A DNA stretch of 15,892 nucleotides, from contig CAJVPJ010000829.1 in NCBI GenBank assembly GCA_910592205.1, positions 1 to 15,892 of the forward strand. Reading direction: 5' to 3'. Of the stretch, positions 9,078 to 15,892 are shown piece after piece (position 1 is the stretch's first letter; each line of letters starts with the position of its first letter). Source of the DNA: Paraglomus occultum (Eukaryota; Glomeromycota; Glomeromycetes; Paraglomerales; Paraglomeraceae). A program made the translations under genes and the position numbers. The notes beneath the pieces were generated by a model that was given only the letters and a program-made list of their open reading frames with translations, made no database searches and had not been told where the DNA came from.

Positions 9078-11249
9078 CAACAGCGTGAGACTAATGAAAA
9101 GGTTTGAAATGCGCGTATAATGACTTTATCTATTGATCGCCGGGATGCCTGTTTTTTAATTTTTTTCTCGATATTCCGTACACCGTCTCCGCTTTGCACA
9201 TACCAACCATAGTTGTACTCGTAATACTATATATGGCCAATCCGCGTAAATTAATTACTCGAATGGTTGACCAATCTGAAATTAATATTGATACGAAAAA
9301 TAGATGTAGAAACATCGTCGGCTCATGACCATGGTTATCAATTATTAGAACCAAAAAAAAGGCGAGTATCGCCTATCTTGCACATCCCCAAGAATCATGA
9401 CACTGAATAAAAAGGTAAGGGGGTGACATGACATAAATCTTTGACTGTAGAAATTGATAACAAGTCGAGGATCTTATCAGCCCACGCATGATTCCGCCGG
9501 AGTAACCCGACAAACCGGATGCTCAGCTGGTATTTAAAGATTTGACTTATAACTTCTGCCTTTACGGGAAGACGGCCCCATTTTTTAAACCGTATGTGAA
9601 ACGCTAACCTTAGCGTCGCACGATCAATGGTGTTTGCTGATCAATCCTCATTGTAAGCATTTGGGTTCGACAAACACAAGTCTCTTTCCAGCATAACCAA
9701 ACGTTCTTTATTTCCACAATCATCTGAAAACCCTGCGGATTATTATCGAACGACGGCTGGTTTGAGCATGAAAAGTGTATGTTGGTGTGACGTTGGTACG
9801 AGAGCCGGACTGAGATGTATCATTTTTGGCCAAACCAATTACATGTAACGTTTTTATTTCACTCTTAATCTCTGTCTCCTGCTTGGAAGATGAGGTTAAA
9901 AGATTTAATCACGAGAATGACCTCATTGGTTGACAAAATACGGAATAATAACGATAACAAACAAACACAAATGCAGGAACTAAACTGAATGAGCATCTGT
10001 AAAATCTGTCCATACGAGTAGATGTCTAATAGTAACCTACCAGTTATAAGTATTCATGACGACTTTTGTTCTTTATATGTATAATGAATTAGTACAAATA
10101 TCGCTGTTCATGTGAAATGTCATAACGATAATCATAACGGTTATGATAACGCAATTGAAAATCACTGTCTTACCTACTCTGTTATAAACGTTACCAAATA
10201 TAGCATAGCGTTGATGAGGGGAAGCCTGATAATCACTTAGAATCCATACGTTTCTAGATTTATCTGCGATCGACCTTCTTTCCTATCAGATTTTAACCTG
10301 TGGAATATCGCCACCTGTCATTTGTGTGAGAATCCAGATTATCGGCCCGGGCATGTTGCCACATGACCTTACAACATGACCTTGGTGATTTCCCATCCAC
10401 TATCCGTATTTGGAAATTCATAACCCCCGCCGAAATGCACCATATATGAATTATAATAATGATTACTAATACAGACTAGTATTAATAGTAAATATTAAAT
10501 ATACAGCATCAATGTCTGAATGCCGGAATGTGTGTTGTGTCAAGTTGGGGGACGTCATTGTTGTTCTTATTATCATGATTATTATGGACGATTATTAATA
10601 GCGAATGTCTACAAATACAAATCACTTGATCGAATATAGTGTATTGGGCAATGATGGAACAAGTGCGGTCGTATCTTTTGACTTCTTTTTTAATAAAAGG
10701 TTTAGTTGATAACATTGTGAACAATTCAAAAGAATGTTCGATAAATGTGTTATCTTATCAATAAACGAGAGCATGTTAATTACTTGATACTGTCCCAATT
10801 TAGAACACTACAGCGTGCATATGTGATCCAATACTTTGAGAAACACATGCATGTGTTCGTACAATAGTAAACGATTAGCCATTGTAAAATTGCTAATACT
10901 CGGTCTCGAGTGGAATAATGGCCATTGCGTAGAATTACTTATCTTCTTTAACATATAAAACTTAAAGCAGACATATCGTCATTCTACTTGGTTAATTTTC
11001 TGCTTCTGCCTCTTTTTCAGCTTGAATGCAGTTCTTATCATTGATACTCTACAGTATTTTGCATGTCCTGGCTTTGGAAAACTTTACATAACTTGGTAAA
11101 TATAAATCTTTGTGAAATTTTGTATACGGGTTGAATAAATACGTTACTTGAAAAACTCAAGTAACAACCATGATTGTACCGCCATTGTTATTCAAAGTTG
11201 ATAATTTCATTCTTGTCCACTATTTATATATTTATTGAATTTAGAAATT
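9078..11249. other. Gene-poor intergenic DNA
   Basis: No supported gene. Two GC-richer patches stand out from the AT-rich background: about 9480-9590, with CCGCCGGAG and GACGGCCCC, and about 10300-10440, with CGGCCCGGGC. An open frame without ATG at about 9652-9849 (plus) is within chance expectation. A 7-bp inverted repeat, ATGAGGT/ACCTCAT, is at 9890-9926. Confidence 0.4.
10361..10383. repeat. Direct repeat ACATGACCTT x2
   Basis: Two exact copies of the 10-mer at 10361-10370 and 10374-10383, a 13-bp period, within a GC-richer patch. Could be a paired protein-binding site. No neighbouring gene start supports that. Confidence 0.5.
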
Positions 11250-11505
11250 TTATTGATCAGAATACAATAACAAGCGAACTTTAGTGCACGTTGATATATC
11301 TGTATGATAATTGGTCAACATATCGCGAGTTGTATTTGTTACCAACAACCCAGCTTCATGTAGATACGAAATATAGACAATACCGTTTAGGAAAAAACGC
11401 TGTTTGGCTAACTGTCGATCTGCTTGTAAAGACCTCGCAAGTGCCTTCAAACCATCTCTAAAGAGTGTATTGGGAGTACTGCAAAATAGGAGACGTCGGT
11501 GCTTC
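11250..11505 (-). CDS. Possible 3'-terminal exon of an unrecognised gene
   Basis: On the minus strand, a good acceptor (CTGAC branch-like motif, then TTTCAG) is followed from 11505 by one base plus 84 open codons to a TAA at 11252-11250. AATAAA overlaps the stop, and another lies at 11236-11231. The predicted peptide is basic and Leu-rich (KHRRLLFC..., RDGLKALARSL..., ending LLLYSDQ) and matches no family I recognise. No upstream exon with a compatible phase-2 donor was found between 11577 and 11820. An 84-codon open frame alone is near chance for this much AT-rich DNA, so confidence is low. Confidence 0.2.
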
Positions 11506-11576
11506 CTGAAAGTCAGAAAACAATAGCATTTTTGCCATCGAGTAAATACTTTTTTATATGTAGTATAACCAAGCAT

Positions 11577-12700
11577 ACATGGGAATGCAAAATTTTGCGC
11601 TTATGTAATCTATTTGATGTAATGACTATGTATACTATAAGCATTTCTCGAGACTTGTTCCCACGTTTCAACGAATCGCTTAAAATCTGCTTATTCCGTG
11701 AGAATGTCGCTAACGGTATCTGCATAACATCACATGATATGCGCATATGCAGTATACAGTATGCAATATACAGATCCCGGTCACTAATTGTATACTATGC
11801 TAGTAGTGTAAATTAAACATTAGTAATAATCTATGCATAAATTAATATCAAGTATTATTTAAAACGCTATTACGCTTGACTCTATTTAATGTATGGGCAG
11901 ACTATGTAAATGATTTATTAATTCATTAGAACGTTATTATTATGCAAATAAGAACAATTCAATTACTTGCTCAGCGATATTCTTAAAGCAAGACACATGA
12001 ATTATAGCGGAAGTAACTTAGCCGTGAATTATCTTGTTTATAATAGCATGGACTGCAGAAAGCGCAATTATAATTAGATCTTGATTTATGAGATGCTACG
12101 CTCTTTCTTGAAATTTAAGAGTGAACTGTCTACAGATAGTTTACTGTAATAATTGAATAATTAGTTGGTTTTAACGATCGAAAATAAAATTTTGCATGCG
12201 CAATAAAGTGAACATCTTACGCTTACTATGAGGGCTGGTGTGGCTGGAAGTTTACTAATTTGACCAATGACTCTTTGCTTATTGACTGCTATAACTTACG
12301 TAAATTACAGTTTTAAATTATATCATGCCGAACATAATTAGTATTTAACTATTAAGGTAAAATTTTGCCTAAATATAATATTAAACGTATTATAATCTTT
12401 AAAAAAATACAATCGACTCTTATGTTTTAAAACCAATAATACATACTAAAATACTTGAAAGTGTTTATAGATAAAAAAAGCTTTACTAAGATTTAATAAT
12501 CAATAAACGAACCCTAAACCTCAAAACCAAGAAAGAAACGAATAATAGACGAATATTTAGCGTAAAGGTTTCCACTAAGGCCTCGCTAAAAAAATTTATT
12601 CGAAAAGTTAAGCATTTTTTCTAGAATGTTATTGGCAAAATGACAGGTTTGTCTTTATTTTAAACGATATATTGTTAACGATATTTATTACGTTGTGTAT
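11577..12700. other. AT-rich intergenic DNA
   Basis: No coding evidence. It contains a 12-bp palindrome, ATATGCGCATAT (11737-11748), and one GCATGCGCA motif (12194-12202). Many short A and T runs occur between 12350 and 12620. Confidence 0.5.
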
Positions 12701-12827
12701 TTGATTTCTAAGTAAATCAGTACTATTTTATAATCGAATCTCCGTTCATCGTGCATTTGTATTTGCAGATGCTTATTTGACCACTAATATACATAATTAT
12801 GGTCATGTAAACACGTCATCGATGCTA

Positions 12828-12863
12828 CAGTATTGGTCTAAACATTGCAGTGAGACAATACTG
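12828..12863. repeat. Hairpin-forming inverted repeat CAGTATTG..CAATACTG
   Basis: CAGTATTGGTCT (12828-12839) pairs with AGACAATACTG (12853-12863), leaving one unpaired G and a 13-nt loop. It precedes the possible decayed coding region. No function is evident. Confidence 0.65.
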
Positions 12864-12883
12864 CCAAGGAAAAAAGTAGAGAT

Positions 12884-13458
12884 ATGCTCAGGCAGCTAGA
12901 ATTAATAATAGGAAGACAAAGGTCAAGCAACTTGTATGACATGACTGCCCTCTACTACTGTGCTACTGACACATGGACTTATTATGAATACTGTTTTGTG
13001 AGGGTATGTTAACATTGTCTACAACAAAGCACTGGGTGAAATGGTAATGTCCAGCCTGCCAGAAATGATGTTGATAGAGATGAAGTATATGATTTGAAAG
13101 AGCAAAAGTAATGTTTGATGTTAACCAAGTCAACCCGAGAAAGCACGGTGAGAAAGAAGAACAGAATCTAACTGTTTATGAATACACCTCTGCAGATCAT
13201 CATAAATGCACCAGGTATGTATTCAAATTGACAGACTATATGGCAGTAAACCATTTCCTTTTATAATATTTCAACAAGAACAGTGATAAAGAAACGCTTG
13301 CATTGTGTCATTACCTAAAGTGTGATTTACCTTATGCAGTAACCCACCCATCAGACCCGTGCTACGATCCCTTCCCCGCAGGCGAACACCGGGATTTACC
13401 ACCCAGCAGTAGAGATAAAAGGGAGCAGCTATCTGGTGAATCGATTAAAGTGCAATAG
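12884..13458 (+). pseudogene. Probable decayed or broken gene, unrecognised
   Basis: Coding-like segments follow one another on the plus strand. (a) 12884-13003 is ATG plus 39 codons, ending at a GTATGT donor. (b) 13055-13108 is 18 codons after a CAG acceptor, phase-compatible with (a), with a very acidic peptide. (c) 13111-13214 is in another frame and ends at a second GTATGT donor. (d) 13284-13455 joins (c) in phase across a 69-bp intron that removes an in-frame TAA, and ends at TAG 13456-13458. A frame break between (b) and (c) has no plausible intron, hence the pseudogene call. Segment (d) accounts for a GC-rich island (13340-13420) in AT-rich DNA. The peptides match no family I know. Alternative: non-coding DNA with chance open frames, or repeat-derived sequence. 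Confidence 0.3.
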
Positions 13459-13494
13459 CAATTAATACGATTACTATCTACCCATTACTTTCAT

Positions 13495-13990
13495 TATGTC
13501 TGTGGTCGATCACTGAGTCATTAGCAAACTGTCCTCGTGTACATGGTATTAGTATGGAGTGGCGTAAAGAGTTGTTTGCTGTATTTATGTTTTAGAGATG
13601 TCATGAAGCAATGCATGCGCAATGGAGAACACGTCAGAGTTATATATGTATGAGTAGATGTGTGCTTGAACTCTTGCATGGTTTGTGGTCAATAAATCGT
13701 ACCGCGTCATTGTTCGAAAGCTTGCATCGCATCAAAGTGTTATATGTTATAAAACAGATAGATTAGTGAGGGACAAACTATTGTTTCTGCTATATTTACA
13801 TTTTGGAGGAAAGAAGCGACGCATGCGCACTATAGAGAGGCGCGTGTTTTAAACTCGCTTCATGCATCGATAAATCGTATCGTTAGCCTGTTTGTGCGTT
13901 GTAGCAACCTCTCGTATGTGTCGCAGTATGGAATAACGTAAAAGGTTTGTTTGCTTTACACTTTACTGTTGTGTAAAGCGATACATGTTT
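13495..13990. repeat. Degenerate tandem repeat, about three copies
   Basis: Related blocks recur at 13551-13621, 13765-13829 and 13925-13990. Blocks 1 and 3 share AGTATGGA, CGTAAA and TTGTTTGCT. Blocks 1 and 2 share TTGTTT, a TATTTA-containing stretch and a final GCATGCGCA. Linkers containing ATAAATCGTA (13691-13700 and 13870-13879) also correspond. Period is irregular (about 160-215 bp) and copies are diverged. It may derive from one mobile or satellite-like unit. Confidence 0.5.
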
Positions 13991-14626
13991 AATGATTTGG
14001 TTATGTGTATCGTTGCTGGTTAGTAAGAGTTTGTAATTTAATATTAAATGACTTGTTCTTGCATGTCATATATGCGTAATAAGTGCGACAAAGATGTTCG
14101 TGTTTGATGATTTGTCGAGTTTTCATATGGTATGTTCTCTACGCATTATGGAGTGATATGTATGAGTAACGCGTGATGAGAATGTTTGTATTACTTGATA
14201 TTATTAATTGTTTTCGACACGTAACTTTATTAACATGAATTTGTTGCCCTATGCAATAAACATTGTGATTGTCAAACATAATAATATGCGTATCAATATA
14301 TTGCTTACATAAACGCAAAATTTATTAAAATCGTTTTCATATGCAACTTTAATAAAAATTTAGGTAAAACTCAACAATTTAATATAATAATTATGTGTGG
14401 CAATGTAGACGACAAAATAATAATAAAAAGCATTGGTCAACTTTCAAAGTAATTGACAAAGTTAAAAGATCAAATCTGATGGTTATAAGTTAATAATACT
14501 GCTAAAGATAGAAATAATAATAAGCTAAAAACGTATACCCGAATACATTGTCCTTAACATGGAAAGTATAATATAAGTTCCTTGTTGTATTTTATATTTA
14601 ATAATTCCAATCCGTTAATAAGCTAT
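13991..14626. other. AT-rich intergenic DNA downstream of the Sel1 kinase gene
   Basis: No open frame of interest. AATAAA on the minus strand overlaps the Sel1 gene's stop (14631-14626). The real poly(A) site is probably further on and cannot be placed. Confidence 0.5.
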
Positions 14627-15892
14627 TTATTTTAGTAAATTAAGAGCCATGGCATGTCCTTGTTCAGCTGCTTTCTGATACAGCTCAACTGCTTTTTGAA
14701 TATTCTTTTCCACTCCTGTCCCATGCTCATAGCAAACACCAAGATTATATTGTGCTTTGGCATCTCCTTGTTCAGCTGCTTTCTGGTACAGCTCAACTGC
14801 TTTTTGGATATTCTTTTCCACTCCTGTCCCACTATGATAGCAGTTACCAAGATTATATTGTGCTTTGGCATATCCTTGTTCAGCTGCTTTCTGATACAGC
14901 TCAACTGCTTTTTGAACATTCTTTGCCACTCCTGTCCCCTTATCATAGCAAACACCAAGATTATATTGTGCTTTGGCATATCCATGTTCAGCAGCTTTCT
15001 GGTACAGCTCAACTGCTTTTTGAATATTCTTTTCCACTCCTCTCCCATACTTATAGCAAAAACCAAGATTACATTGTGCTTTGGCATATCCTTGTTCAGC
15101 TGCTTTCTGATACAGCTTCACTGCTTTTTGAATGTTCTTTTTCACTCCTGTCCCATGCTTATAGCAAACAGCAAGATTATTTTGTGCATCAGCAAATCCT
15201 TGCTCAGCTGCTTTCTGATACAGTGCAACTGCTTTTTGAATATTATGTTCCACTCCTGTCCCGTTCTCATAACAAATAGCAAGATTATGTTGTGCTGCAG
15301 TATTGCCTGTCTCTGCTGATTGTTGATACCATTGAACAGCTTGTCCAAGATCTGTTTTTGTTTCTATTCCATGTGCATAAAAGAATCCAATCAGCCAAAA
15401 GCACTGTCCACAATTGGTATGAGTCTTTAATGTAGCCAACAAGTTTTCTTGTTTATAGTTATTATTTTGTGTCAGCCAATTTTTGATGTAATCAGCTATT
15501 TGCATCATAGACTTCCCTTCAAGTAATAACTTGTTGTATAATGCTGACAACTCATTAGAAAGAGTGTGATCTTCAATCCTTTTGAGATGTTGGTTAGAAT
15601 CATGTGTTGCCAATGTGTTCAGTTCTGTCATTATATTTTTTAACCTATGGTAACATTCTTCACTGGTCGGCCTTTTTTCTGATTCATCATCCCAGCATTC
15701 AGTATACAATGTTTTATACTTTTCTGGTGTGCCTGGAATTACATCATGTCGACCACCACTCAGTCTATAAAGCTCAATGTCTGATATGCTATCTAATTCA
15801 CTGCATGGATATTTTCTGCTGGATATTTCCCACAAAATAATCCCAATGCTAAAAATATCAGACTTTTCATCTCGTTTACTGTGATTGCCATT
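14627..15892 (-). CDS. TKL-type kinase C-lobe fused to seven Sel1-like repeats (5' part outside the window)
   Basis: The frame is open from the window edge at 15892 to TAA at 14629-14627, giving 421 visible codons; the gene continues beyond the edge. Fragment residues 10-24 (KSDIFSIGIILWEIS) are the kinase alpha-F region, with its conserved Asp at 12. EKRPTS (72-77) holds the conserved Arg near the end of the C-lobe. A 70-80 residue helical linker follows, then seven Sel1-like repeats (169-421) of about 36 aa, consensus CYxxGTGVEKNIQKAVELYQ then KAAEQGYAKAQYNLG. Sel1 repeats form TPR-like superhelical scaffolds for protein binding, so the product is probably a cytosolic kinase with a C-terminal docking array. 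Kinase-Sel1 fusions are abundant in mycorrhizal fungi. The catalytic loop and glycine loop lie outside the window, so activity cannot be judged. No intron is needed in the visible part. Confidence 0.9.
   Translation of the reverse strand, partial: NGNHSKRDEKSDIFSIGIILWEISSRKYPCSELDSISDIELYRLSGGRHDVIPGTPEKYKTLYTECWDDESEKRPTSEECYHRLKNIMTELNTLATHDSNQHLKRIEDHTLSNELSALYNKLLLEGKSMMQIADYIKNWLTQNNNYKQENLLATLKTHTNCGQCFWLIGFFYAHGIETKTDLGQAVQWYQQSAETGNTAAQHNLAICYENGTGVEHNIQKAVALYQKAAEQGFADAQNNLAVCYKHGTGVKKNIQKAVKLYQKAAEQGYAKAQCNLGFCYKYGRGVEKNIQKAVELYQKAAEHGYAKAQYNLGVCYDKGTGVAKNVQKAVELYQKAAEQGYAKAQYNLGNCYHSGTGVEKNIQKAVELYQKAAEQGDAKAQYNLGVCYEHGTGVEKNIQKAVELYQKAAEQGHAMALNLLK
14630..15388 (-). repeat. Array of 108-bp coding repeats (Sel1 units)
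   Basis: Seven units: 15388-15275 (114 bp, most diverged), 15274-15167, 15166-15059, 15058-14951, 14950-14843, 14842-14735 and 14734-14630 (105 bp). The six downstream units are very similar at the nucleotide level, including silent positions, while the first differs clearly. This suggests expansion or gene conversion within the array. Confidence 0.9.

Noticed and set aside
9130-9354. Minus-strand open frames at 9130-9354 and 10509-10724
   Set aside because: Low-complexity, AT-driven compositions, no domain resemblance, no splice or promoter context.
9652-9849. Plus-strand open frame of about 65 codons, and a tRNA B-box-like GGTTCGAC at 9664
   Set aside because: No ATG and no recognised similarity. 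Lengths of this order are expected by chance in several kb of AT-rich DNA. No A box or cloverleaf accompanies the GGTTCGA.
10131-10147. 17-bp odd palindrome ATCATAAC-G-GTTATGAT resembling the TAACGG repeats near 200
   Set aside because: It lacks the GGTCCCGA block and CACTG ends, so it is not a second copy of the transposon-like relic.
11020-11098. Strong acceptor (polypyrimidine tract then TTTTTCAG) followed by about 25 open codons on the plus strand
   Set aside because: Too short and without any upstream exon; AATAAA downstream is common in this AT-rich DNA.
13321-13545. LTR-like promoter region (GC-rich island, ATAAAAGGGAGCAG, TGT...ACA ends)
   Set aside because: No matching second LTR or target duplication, and an open coding-like frame explains the island better.
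14654-15319. Long plus-strand open frames opposite the Sel1 repeats
   Set aside because: They are periodic mirror images of the 108-bp coding repeats; the minus frame has clear Sel1 consensus and kinase context.
14630-15388. Regular repeats that could be mistaken for a CRISPR-like or satellite array
   Set aside because: Units are contiguous with no spacers, multiples of three, and translate to Sel1 repeats.

Overview
The window is nuclear eukaryotic DNA, most likely from an early-diverging fungus of the arbuscular mycorrhizal group (Glomeromycotina: Rhizophagus, Gigaspora or Diversispora type). Four things point there. Intergenic DNA is AT-rich. Introns are short (78-231 bp) with GT..AG ends. 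There are two tyrosine-kinase-like (TKL) kinases, one with a cysteine-knuckle plus 'WTSGN'-type N-terminal module and one fused to Sel1 repeats; both families are hugely expanded in these fungi. The mitochondrial glycerol-3-phosphate dehydrogenase carries C-terminal EF-hands. The taxonomic call is inference from gene families; there is no rRNA or other marker here.

Layout. 1-361: 5' flank with a relic resembling the terminal repeats of a pogo/Tigger-type DNA transposon. 362-2867 (+): a four-exon, 751-aa TKL-type kinase gene whose N-terminal half is built from repeated, decayed kinase N-lobe units. 2868-5304: intergenic, containing a diverged copy (about 4511-4641) of that gene's promoter-proximal region and first codons. 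8578-5305 (-): an eight-exon gene for FAD-dependent mitochondrial glycerol-3-phosphate dehydrogenase, 789 aa. 8579-14626: about 6 kb poor in genes, with short hairpins and microsatellites, a weak terminal-exon candidate (11505-11250, -), a probable decayed coding region (12884-13458, +) and a degenerate tandem repeat (about 13495-13990). 15892-14627 (-): the 3' part of a second TKL kinase gene, cut by the window edge, made of the end of a kinase C-lobe followed by seven Sel1-like repeats.

How the genes relate. The dehydrogenase is a housekeeping enzyme of the glycerol phosphate shuttle and converges tail to tail with the first kinase. The two kinases belong to lineage-expanded signalling families. 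Nothing in the sequence ties the three genes into one pathway. The most unusual item is the first kinase: in front of one intact kinase domain it has three more N-lobe-like units, separated by cysteine knuckles, with phase-0 introns at the equivalent position in three of the four units.
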